A DNA stretch of 64,000 bases from Aureispira anguillae (GTDB lineage: Bacteria; Bacteroidota; Bacteroidia; Chitinophagales; Saprospiraceae), in contig NZ_AP026867.1 in NCBI RefSeq assembly GCF_026000115.1, forward strand, positions 6,301,001 through 6,365,000, given 5' to 3'. Both the position numbers and the translations under genes were made by a program. Shown here piece after piece: positions 44,939 to 52,705 of the stretch. The notes below the pieces were generated by a model. It saw only the letters and a list, made by a program, of their open reading frames with translations, was not told the origin of the DNA and did no database searches. The stretch's first letter is position 1; each line of letters begins with the position of its first letter.

Positions 44939-46399
44939 ATGTTAAAAAAATGGAAATCTCTTTTGAAATTCGGTTCAGCCTTGTCACTTACCGTTGTAAT
45001 GACAGGTCAAGTTTCTGCTCAGTGTGAATCTTGGGAAGCCTATCCTAGTGGTGTTGAGAGTGCCAAAGAGAAACATGTCATTTATAGGGATTTGTTTAAG
45101 TCTAAAAAATATGTAGAGGCTTTTCCTGTATGGGAAGAGTTGTTTGCTACTGTGAAAATTCCATTGCCAGCCAAAACAACGCACTTTAAGAATGGAATCA
45201 CTATGTATAAAGAGTTTGCAAAGACAGAAAAAGACAAAGAAAAGAAAAATGAATATTTAGATAAAATGATCACGCTTTATGATGAAATGGCTGCCTGCTT
45301 GGGAGAACAAGCCAAAGATAGAGCGTGGGAAGGGTACAATATCTACGCTGCACGTGGTAGCTCAGAAAAAGCAATTGAGGTATTTGAAAAAGCAATTGAA
45401 TTGGGCAAAAACGAAACGCCTAATATGGTATTGGTACCACTTACTCAATTAACGGTTTATTTGTTTCAAAGAAAACATCCCAAATTTACCGCAGAATATA
45501 TGCGCAATTTGCACCAACAGTTAAAGGGAATTGCAGAGCATAATATTAAGAACAATGAAAAAGATGGCGAAAAGTATAAAACCAAGTGGGATAAAGTAGA
45601 GGCTGAGTTCAAGAAAATTGGTGGACAAATTTGGGGCTGTGATTTTTACCAAAACGAATGGAAACCTAAGTTTGAGGCAGAGCCTAAAAACATGGAGCAA
45701 AATGCTGAAATTCTTGCTGTCATTAAGAAAAAATGTGGTGTAGAGAATGAGTTTTACAAAGAGGTATTTGCAATCTATGATCCTTGGAATAAAGAACAAC
45801 TGTATATAAAGGCTCAAAAGGAATTTGAAGGATGGTGTAACCTGAAAAAAGGCGAATTCCGTGAAATGGAGTCGAGAAAGTTTAAGAAGGCAGGAGATGA
45901 AGAACAAGCAAAAAAATACAAAGAAGAAGCTTTTGATTGGTACGAAAAATCGCTAAATGATCCTAGTTCAGAAGACTGTGAAACAACTGATGAAGAGAAA
46001 GGTGATTTGGCTTATCGTATTGCTTATCACGCTTATGGAAAAGGTGCTTATGGTACTGCCCGTACATTTTGTAAAAAAGCAGCAAGTTTGAAGCCAGGAT
46101 GGGGAGAGCCTTATATGTTAATTGGAAATATGTATGCTTCTAGCGGAAAGCGTTGTTCTGGAGGAAAAGGAACGGGTTGGGATGCGCAAGTGGTGGCATG
46201 GGCTGCTATGGATATGTGGGCAAAAGCTAAAAGTGTAGATCCTAGTCTAGCATCTAGTGCAAATAGCAAAATAGCAAAATACAAAAAATATTTACCAACT
46301 AAAGGGGACATTTTCCAACGTGGATTGAAAGAAGGTGGCAGCTACAAAATTGGTTGTTGGATCGGCGTTACTACAACCATTCGTTCAAGCGGAGAATAG
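44939..46399 (+). CDS. Exported TPR-like protein, paralogue 2 (486 aa)
   Basis: Signal peptide at residues 1-27 (VVMTGQVSAQ), followed by a mostly alpha-helical, Lys/Glu-rich body with TPR-like repeats (GYNIYAARGSSEKAIEVFEKAIELGKNETPNMVL, EEAFDWYEKSLNDPSSEDCETTDEEKGDLAYRIAYHAYGKGAYGTARTFCKKAASL). It is collinear with paralogue 1 over its whole length, with conserved cysteines, so the two arose by tandem duplication. It has a separate 242-base leader region and its own strong terminator. The role is unknown. Confidence 0.78.
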   Translation: MLKKWKSLLKFGSALSLTVVMTGQVSAQCESWEAYPSGVESAKEKHVIYRDLFKSKKYVEAFPVWEELFATVKIPLPAKTTHFKNGITMYKEFAKTEKDKEKKNEYLDKMITLYDEMAACLGEQAKDRAWEGYNIYAARGSSEKAIEVFEKAIELGKNETPNMVLVPLTQLTVYLFQRKHPKFTAEYMRNLHQQLKGIAEHNIKNNEKDGEKYKTKWDKVEAEFKKIGGQIWGCDFYQNEWKPKFEAEPKNMEQNAEILAVIKKKCGVENEFYKEVFAIYDPWNKEQLYIKAQKEFEGWCNLKKGEFREMESRKFKKAGDEEQAKKYKEEAFDWYEKSLNDPSSEDCETTDEEKGDLAYRIAYHAYGKGAYGTARTFCKKAASLKPGWGEPYMLIGNMYASSGKRCSGGKGTGWDAQVVAWAAMDMWAKAKSVDPSLASSANSKIAKYKKYLPTKGDIFQRGLKEGGSYKIGCWIGVTTTIRSSGE

Positions 46400-46829
46400 T
46401 AAAACCGAATATTTTTTATCAAAATAAAAGATTATTTTACCTAGAGAGGTATTAAAAATCTAAAAAAAGTCATCCATTACCGGATGACTTTTTTTTAGAT
46501 TAAATTTTATACTTGCAAATTAGATTGGATACCATCGAAATAGCTGTTTCTTTCCCTAATCTACCAAATTTTATTAGTTTTGTAACGACTGCTCTCTAAT
46601 TCAATGATTGACTATAAATTAAGTAAGCGGGCATAAAAGAGTATAGGTAAAAAAAATAATTATTTTTAGTGCTAATCAAAGAAAAAAGTTGAAGTTTTAG
46701 CAAGCTAAGACAAAACTTTTTGATGAAGAGTAGAGCAAAAAGATTTATTTTTTCCTGTAAATTATTGTGAACGGTTACTTATCCTAATTTAAGCATTGTT
46801 AAAACTCAAAAATCAAAAATAGACAATAG
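46400..46829. other. 430-base intergenic region before the M1 aminopeptidase
   Basis: It contains the terminator at 46462-46496 and a TAGTTTTG -7-like match at 46575-46582 far from the next start codon. Otherwise plain AT-rich sequence without a gene. Confidence 0.5.
46462..46496 (+). terminator. Rho-independent terminator after TPR paralogue 2
   Basis: AAAGTCATCC / GGATGACTTT stem with a 6-base loop, flanked by A-run and eight T. It is 63 bases past the stop codon. Confidence 0.85.
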
Positions 46830-49625
46830 ATGACCAACAAACATTTACTCGCCCTTCTTACTGCTGCATTATTTTGGACGGCATGCAATACTAATAGTAG
46901 GATCATTACTGTTGATTATACGGTTGAAAATCGAAATTTGGATACCGTTGCGGTAACGGCATCTAGAGTATCAAGCTTTGAACGACCTGTATACAATCCT
47001 AGTGCAACACGTACAAATGATTTGTTGCATACCAAATTGGATGTTTCTTTTGATTGGGAAAGACAGTATCTAAATGGAAAAGCTGTTTTGGAGCTAAAAC
47101 CTATTTTTAAGCCAACCAATCAAGTGCGTTTAGATGCCAAAGGTTTTGATATTCACAAAGTCGCCTTAATGGGGACTAGTGGACAAGTCCCATTGCAATA
47201 TAAATATGAAAACAATAAGGATCTGTATATTACCTTAGATCGAGTTTATAAAGCCGATGAGGTTTATCGTTTGTACATTACTTATACCGCAAAACCTAAT
47301 GAATTGCCAATAGGGGGGAGTGATGCAATTACTTCTGACAAAGGTTTGTATTTTATCAACCCATTAGGAAAAGAAAAGGGGAAACCCCAACAAATTTGGA
47401 CACAGGGAGAAACAGAGTCTAGCTCTTGTTGGTTTCCTACGATTGACCGCCCCAATGAGCGTTGTACCCAAGAAATTTACATGACGGTAGATAAAAAGTA
47501 TAAAACCTTATCCAATGGTCGCCTGAATAATTCAATTGAAAATTCAGATGGAACACGTACCGATCATTGGAAAATGGATTTGCCACATGCTCCTTATTTG
47601 TTTGCTATGGTTGTGGGCGATTTTGCGGTAGTTACGGAAGAGTGGAACGGTAGATTGTTGGAGTACTTTGTAGAACCAAAGTATGAAAAAGATGCGAAGG
47701 CCATCTATAAAAATACTCCTGAAATGTTGACTTTCTTTTCAAATAAATTAGGCGTAACTTATCCTTGGGCTAAATATTCGCAGGCTGTTGTTCGTGATTA
47801 TGTATCGGGTGCCATGGAAAATACTACAGCGGTTATTTTTGGTGATTTTGTTCAAATGACTACCCGTGAATTGATTGACAATGGCGACTTAAACGAGTCC
47901 ATTGTTGCGCATGAAATGATGCATCATTGGTTTGGTGATTTGGTCACTTGCGAAAGCTGGGCTAATTTGCCGCTGAACGAGTCTTTTGCTAATTATAGCG
48001 AATACCTTTGGTTTGAGCATAAATACGGTAGAGATGCTGCTGATTATATTCGAAAAAATGAAATTGATGGATATATGAATCAAGCAATTATAGGCGCAGA
48101 TAAGCATCCTCTAATTCATTATGGCTATGCAGATAAAGAGGATATGTTTGATGCTCATAGTTATAATAAAGGAGGGGCGATTTTGCACATGCTGCGTTAT
48201 TATGTGGGGGATGATGCCTTTTTTGCAAGTTTGAAAAAATACCTAGAAGACAACAAATACCAAGCAGCAGAAGTACATAATTTGCGATTGGCTTTTGAGA
48301 AAGTGACAGGAGAGGACTTAAATTGGTTTTTTAATCAATGGTTTTTTACTGCTGGGCATCCTGATTTGGAGGTAACCAAGACTTATGATGCGGTAACTCG
48401 CACGCTAAACGTTACGGTGAAACAAACACAAGATTACAAAGAAAGCACGGTATTTATGTTGCCTTTTGCGATTGATGTTTATACTTCTAAAGGGGGCAAA
48501 GCTCAACGTACTAATGTTGTAATGACAGAGCAGGAACAAACGTTTTCTATTTATACAGGTGGAGAGCCTGTTTGGGTAGGAGTGGATGCTGAACGTGTCA
48601 TCTTAGGCAAGAGAAAATACAAACAAACAAAGGAGGAATTAATCAGCCAGTTTCGTTTGAGCAAGCGTTTTCAAGATCGTTTTGAGTCTATCAAAGAATT
48701 GAGATACGCACAAGACAAAAATCCTGATGTTCAACGATTATTTAAAGATGCCTTAAATGATCCTTTTTGGGCGATTAGAGAAAGAGCAATTGATGCCATT
48801 GACATTGATCCAAGTGATGAATTGTTGATTAGTAAAATCATTGAAATTGCTAAAAATGACCCTCGTTCACATGTACGACGTGCAGCGATGGAGCGTATTG
48901 GTGGTTTAGAGAATTCGAAGTATTTAGAGGTTGCTAAGCAGGCTGTGGATAAGGAGCAATCTTATATTGTGGTTTCAGCAGCTTTACAAGCGATTTATCG
49001 TACCAATCCTACTATGGGAACGCAGTATGCTGAGCGCTTAAAGGGGGCTGAAAATGTTTCTATCTTATTGGGAATTGCTGCAATATTTGAAAAAACAGGG
49101 GATAGAAAACACCTTCCTTTTTATGAAAATAATTGGAACAAAACAGATAATTATGCTCGCTTTACATTCTTTAACAGCTATGCTACTTTGTTAGAAAATA
49201 CAAAGGATGAAGCTTTGGTTAGAGAAAAAACGACCTATCTGAAAGGGGTTGGAACCAATAAAGATGTTTCTCAATGGGGGCGTTATGCTGCTTCTAATGC
49301 GCTCAAAAAATTACGAGATGACTTTTTTACAGAAGCAGAGCGAGAATGTAAGAAAATTGAAATGCTTCTTAAGGAGCTAAAAGGACAAGATACAAAGGAT
49401 GCTATTGCCAAACTTCAGACGCTATTAAATGATAAGTCAAAATCAAACTACGAAGATGCTGTGGATGCTATTCAACGTCTAAAAGGCAATGAAATAGGAG
49501 GCATATTAGATAAGGTGGATGCTTTTTCGAAAGTAAATACTTATGATATTATTGCAGATACCATTGAAGAAATTAAGGCTTGGGAAACTGATCCTACTTT
49601 GTTAAAGCTATATCGTTCTTGGTAA
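46830..49625 (+). CDS. M1-family aminopeptidase lipoprotein with HEAT-like C-terminus (931 aa)
   Basis: Zinc aminopeptidase that removes N-terminal residues from peptides. The N-terminus is a lipoprotein signal (LLALLTAALFWTAC, Cys19), so it is tethered in the envelope. The domain order is the M1 beta-domain (40-250), then the catalytic domain with the substrate motif GAMENTT and the zinc site HEMMH (His361, Glu362, His365) plus Glu384 in NLPLNESFANY. The region ~600-931 consists of HEAT-like helical repeats (DPFWAIRERAIDAIDIDPSDELLISKIIEIAKNDPRSHVRRAAMERIG) in place of the classical C-terminal arch. Likely role: peptide nutrition after extracellular proteolysis. Confidence 0.93.
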   Translation: MTNKHLLALLTAALFWTACNTNSRIITVDYTVENRNLDTVAVTASRVSSFERPVYNPSATRTNDLLHTKLDVSFDWERQYLNGKAVLELKPIFKPTNQVRLDAKGFDIHKVALMGTSGQVPLQYKYENNKDLYITLDRVYKADEVYRLYITYTAKPNELPIGGSDAITSDKGLYFINPLGKEKGKPQQIWTQGETESSSCWFPTIDRPNERCTQEIYMTVDKKYKTLSNGRLNNSIENSDGTRTDHWKMDLPHAPYLFAMVVGDFAVVTEEWNGRLLEYFVEPKYEKDAKAIYKNTPEMLTFFSNKLGVTYPWAKYSQAVVRDYVSGAMENTTAVIFGDFVQMTTRELIDNGDLNESIVAHEMMHHWFGDLVTCESWANLPLNESFANYSEYLWFEHKYGRDAADYIRKNEIDGYMNQAIIGADKHPLIHYGYADKEDMFDAHSYNKGGAILHMLRYYVGDDAFFASLKKYLEDNKYQAAEVHNLRLAFEKVTGEDLNWFFNQWFFTAGHPDLEVTKTYDAVTRTLNVTVKQTQDYKESTVFMLPFAIDVYTSKGGKAQRTNVVMTEQEQTFSIYTGGEPVWVGVDAERVILGKRKYKQTKEELISQFRLSKRFQDRFESIKELRYAQDKNPDVQRLFKDALNDPFWAIRERAIDAIDIDPSDELLISKIIEIAKNDPRSHVRRAAMERIGGLENSKYLEVAKQAVDKEQSYIVVSAALQAIYRTNPTMGTQYAERLKGAENVSILLGIAAIFEKTGDRKHLPFYENNWNKTDNYARFTFFNSYATLLENTKDEALVREKTTYLKGVGTNKDVSQWGRYAASNALKKLRDDFFTEAERECKKIEMLLKELKGQDTKDAIAKLQTLLNDKSKSNYEDAVDAIQRLKGNEIGGILDKVDAFSKVNTYDIIADTIEEIKAWETDPTLLKLYRSW

Positions 49626-49650
49626 ACTTAGGTTGCCTTGCCGCTAACAG

Positions 49651-49684
49651 GAGCCATCTCTTAGATTAAGGGATGGCTTCTTTT
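49651..49684 (+). terminator. Terminator between the M1 peptidase and the convergent DUF2279 gene
   Basis: GCCATCTCTTA / TAAGGGATGGC stem (one G:U pair, 3-base loop), followed by a T-rich stretch. It is 26 bases past the peptidase stop. Confidence 0.75.
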
Positions 49685-49707
49685 ATCATTACTCTTATTA
49701 TAGCAAT

Positions 49708-50718
49708 TTAAAAATAAAATGGATGAAATTTAACAGCTCCCAGTGTATTGATTTCTAAGGTAGGAAAGGGGACTTTAAAAATATTCAGTATTCCAAAGAT
49801 TGTTTTTAGCCATTTGTGTTTGGTGGGAATTCGCTCAAAGTCAATGTCTAAGGATAGAAAAAATTGACTGTGCCGTTGATAGTGGGCAGGAGCCGTAAAT
49901 GAATTCCCTGCCTTATCTTCCCAAGTATTACTTTCTGCTCCAAATACATTTTCTATTCCATAACCTACTGCTACATTGATCCAAGGAGGGGGAAAACCAT
50001 GTGGTCTGTTTTTTAGAAAGGAGGCAATATTGACCGAAAGCCAAATCGTTTGCCCATTGTATTCTTTGAATAGTAATTCAGGAATGCTATTCCCAAAAAG
50101 TGCCGTTGTACGGGCGTGAATGGAGGAGGTTGCATTGCTATTGGTGGCTTGGATGGGAGTTGTAGAATATGATGGGCGGTGCGTTGACATTTTTAAGCGA
50201 AATCGCTGCTCTTGCCACAATAATTCTTGCCCTAAGTACAAGCTAGACCCCAATAAATTAAAGCCCATATCTCCCCAAGAAAAGCCCCATTTTTCAGAAA
50301 AACCATCCATGATTTCTAGTGTTGTTTGGAACAACAACCCCGTTCCAAAACCAACCCAAGCGGCTTGATTTCTAGAAAGCCCTGCCCAACGATAAAGATC
50401 ACCAGCCCATTTACTTTCGAAATAACTGGTCATAGCGTGACCAAACTTATCCATTTGCCGCCAGCCATTCCAATCGTCAAAAGAATGAAATTTACTTCTG
50501 GGGTAATTCGCATACCAAGCTTGGTTTAATCCTATGGTAACCGCACTATAACCCGCTACTCCAATGGAAGTAATTGTCCAGAATCTAGCCTTGTTAAAAC
50601 TTGGAGCGGTGTCAAAAAAAGTCAATTTTGGGGACGCTAATAAGGATAAACTATCGGTTTGGGCACTGGATGGAAAAGTAAGCAATAGAAGCAATAAGCA
50701 GTAAAGTAGTTTTTTCAT
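49708..50718 (-). CDS. YfiM/DUF2279-family exported protein (336 aa)
   Basis: Signal peptide at 1-20 (KLLYCLLLLLLTFPSSAQ). The DUF2279 core reads MDKFGHAMTSYFESKWAGDLYRWAGLSRNQAAWVGFGTGLLFQTTLEIMDGFSEKWGFSWGDMGFNLLGSSLYLGQE. The family is thought to comprise envelope-associated proteins of unknown role. The C-terminal half looks like beta strands of an outer-membrane domain (WINVAVGYGIENVFG, QFFLSLDIDFERIP, VKFHPFYF). The start is placed at the ATG at 50718, where the signal peptide begins. The 105-base in-frame extension upstream runs over the terminator of the neighbouring gene and is rejected. Confidence 0.8.
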   Translation of the reverse strand: MKKLLYCLLLLLLTFPSSAQTDSLSLLASPKLTFFDTAPSFNKARFWTITSIGVAGYSAVTIGLNQAWYANYPRSKFHSFDDWNGWRQMDKFGHAMTSYFESKWAGDLYRWAGLSRNQAAWVGFGTGLLFQTTLEIMDGFSEKWGFSWGDMGFNLLGSSLYLGQELLWQEQRFRLKMSTHRPSYSTTPIQATNSNATSSIHARTTALFGNSIPELLFKEYNGQTIWLSVNIASFLKNRPHGFPPPWINVAVGYGIENVFGAESNTWEDKAGNSFTAPAHYQRHSQFFLSLDIDFERIPTKHKWLKTIFGILNIFKVPFPTLEINTLGAVKFHPFYF

Positions 50719-50803
50719 AATCTTGATACTAGATGGTTCTAGGCGGCAAGTTTCAAAAGTACAATAAACAGCCTGCTTTTCAAAAGCCAATAACAACCTT
50801 AAT

Positions 50804-50855
50804 AAAAAGAAAAAGTAGAACAACCATTTTACCTGCTGTCCTACTTTTTCTTTTT
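50804..50855 (-). terminator. Terminator of the 321-residue secreted protein gene
   Basis: 15-bp perfect arms at 50804-50818 and 50841-50855 (AAAAAGAAAAAGTAG and complement) with a 22-base loop, ending in T-rich sequence on the minus strand. It is 19 bases past the stop at 50874. Confidence 0.7.
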
Positions 50856-50873
50856 TATAAAACTAAAAATAAA

Positions 50874-51839
50874 TTATTCTATAATGCTTTTGCCTCGACG
50901 CATTTCATAATACAAAATACTTTGTCTGTTTTTTTCATCTTGCAATTCAATAGCTTTTAGAAATGATTTAACCCCACGATGCATAAGAATAAAGAAGTTT
51001 TCCTGTCGAACTTCATCTCTGACTTCTACTTCAAGAACAGTTCTGTCAGCATCTCGATTTTTATATTGGATTTCTTTCATTTTTTTGACCAATAATTTTC
51101 TGCGAGTACCATCTTTTTCATTAAAAATAATGTACTGAAGCAATTTCTCTTTTTTGCCTTTTATCACCGTTTCTTCTTCAAAACGAATGTCGATGTCATC
51201 GGTAGCATGAATGCGAGATATTTTGCGAAAATCAAGATTGGATTGTTGATCAAAAGATAAAAAAGGATATAAAACCTTTCCCCAGAATTCATCTAGGGTT
51301 TTAGCGTCAAAATCTTCTTGATGTGTAAAGAATTTGCCATCTTCTAATAGCTGTTCTTTGGAGGCTCGTTCAATCATATAGGTGTGCTCAGGATCGGCCA
51401 TGCTTGGGCGATATTTGATCATATCCACAAGACTAATTCCATCGATATAGAATTTTAAATAGCCGATTAGCTCTCTATTTTCAGGATCAACTAATTTAAG
51501 TTCATAACCATAGACCGTTTTGCTGATGCTGGATATACGCAAACGATAGGGTTTGTCATCGGTAGGAGGGTCAACAATTCCTGCTGGGGTATATCTGGCT
51601 CGCTCATGAATGATTACATTGGATCTTGAAATCACAAAAGAAACAATACCTGGTTGAATAGGGTCAGGATAATGTGCTGTACTCATTTTCCCTTGAGAAG
51701 GAATGAAGGTGTAGCCATAAAAATCGGATTCTTTTATAAACTGATGATCTTCAGATAAGGTATAGCGAGTAGTATCACTTTGTGCCCAAAATAATACAGG
51801 GACTAAATTCGCTAATATCAGTATAATAAATTGTTTCAT
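50874..51839 (-). CDS. Exported protein of unknown function (321 aa)
   Basis: Signal peptide at 1-19 (LANLVPVLFWAQ). The mature part is a mix of strands and charged helices (VSFVISRSNVIIHERARYTPAG, RISSISKTVYGYELKLVDPENRELIGYLKFYIDG, FEEETVIKGKKEKLLQYIIFNEKDGTRRKLLVKKMKEI). No T9SS domain, lipobox or known motif. It appears to be a single-gene unit between a terminator and a long repeat-containing spacer. Confidence 0.65.
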   Translation of the reverse strand: MKQFIILILANLVPVLFWAQSDTTRYTLSEDHQFIKESDFYGYTFIPSQGKMSTAHYPDPIQPGIVSFVISRSNVIIHERARYTPAGIVDPPTDDKPYRLRISSISKTVYGYELKLVDPENRELIGYLKFYIDGISLVDMIKYRPSMADPEHTYMIERASKEQLLEDGKFFTHQEDFDAKTLDEFWGKVLYPFLSFDQQSNLDFRKISRIHATDDIDIRFEEETVIKGKKEKLLQYIIFNEKDGTRRKLLVKKMKEIQYKNRDADRTVLEVEVRDEVRQENFFILMHRGVKSFLKAIELQDEKNRQSILYYEMRRGKSIIE

Positions 51840-52705
51840 AATCTATTTAGTATTGTTTTAGAAACTGCTATAAGAGATCTTTAAAAGCAAAACATTATCT
51901 TTAGGGAAACACAAAAATAAAAATTTATTATTGTATTCTTTAAAAATAGGGAGATTAAGCCCCTAATGTTCTGACTAAAACAAGTTTAAAAATGGTAGTT
52001 TTGTAATTTTTTGTGTTTATTGGATGAATAAAGTTTTATAGAGGGGAATAAATGGTTAAGGGAGAATTTTTTTTGCCTTATAATAAATTAATACTCCGTT
52101 ATTTTTTTGCTTTTTTACAAAAAAAGCAAAAAAAACATTGTTTTTTCCTTTATAGCTTTAGCTATAAACTAGCGCAGTTAGTACGCTAACGGGCTTTACC
52201 TTTACCTGCGGTGCTACTACGTGGTGGTACATTGTACCAACCCACGCAGTTAGCTCCCTGCGGTCGTGAGCGTTTGACTTATAGTTCGTTATCACTCGTG
52301 AGCTCGCAGGGCTCGGTTCGCTTTGCTCATGTATTCGATTATTACATGAGTGCTATACTGTCTTATTGATAAAAAATTGTGCAACACTATTGGTATATTA
52401 CCCCAAGCTGCTCGTTTTATTAGTAGCTTGCACTCAGAGTATTACTAATGTTCTTATCTTGTGGAGCTTATTTTGCTCCTGTTTATACTTAGTTTGGACT
52501 GGATTGTTCAAACAATTTTAATAAGATATACGCAATATTACTGATCGGGTATACATTAATTGGGAGAATGTTGCAAAAAAAATTATCCTCGTCTTATCTA
52601 TGGCAAGGCTTATGCCATTTTAAATGAATTAAAGGTAGAATTGCATTTTATCTGTTATTCTTGTTGTTTAATGACTAGTATCTAATTGGATAACACTATC
52701 CTATA
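51840..52705. other. 866-base divergent intergenic region holding repeat copy E
   Basis: The longest gene-free stretch in the window. It contains mosaic repeat copy E (52090-52350), including a long A/T hairpin. The sides are plain AT-rich sequence. No ORF in either strand resembles a gene, and no RNA gene is recognised. Confidence 0.6.
52090..52350 (+). repeat. Intergenic mosaic repeat, copy E (long composite)
   Basis: It opens with ATACTCCGTTA, then an A/T hairpin (TTTTTTTGCTTTTTT, 52102-52116, with its complement). Next is the 47-base block 52142-52188 shared with copy A, a CTACTACGTGG segment shared with copy C, a run of short palindromes and TCACTCGTGAG. It ends with 52331-52350, which matches copy C in inverse orientation. 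The TAACGGAGTAATG end is absent. It looks like several modules joined together. Confidence 0.75.

Noticed and set aside
45521-45907. Minus-strand frame of 128 codons rich in Phe and Leu
   Set aside because: The hydrophobic composition is the reverse complement of the Lys/Glu-rich TPR paralogue; no support as a gene.
50719-50823. 35-residue N-terminal extension of the DUF2279 protein
   Set aside because: It would bury the signal peptide and cross the terminator of the neighbouring gene.
52102-52135. Long A/T hairpin in repeat copy E as a terminator
   Set aside because: No gene ends near it on either strand; it is better explained as part of the repeat element.
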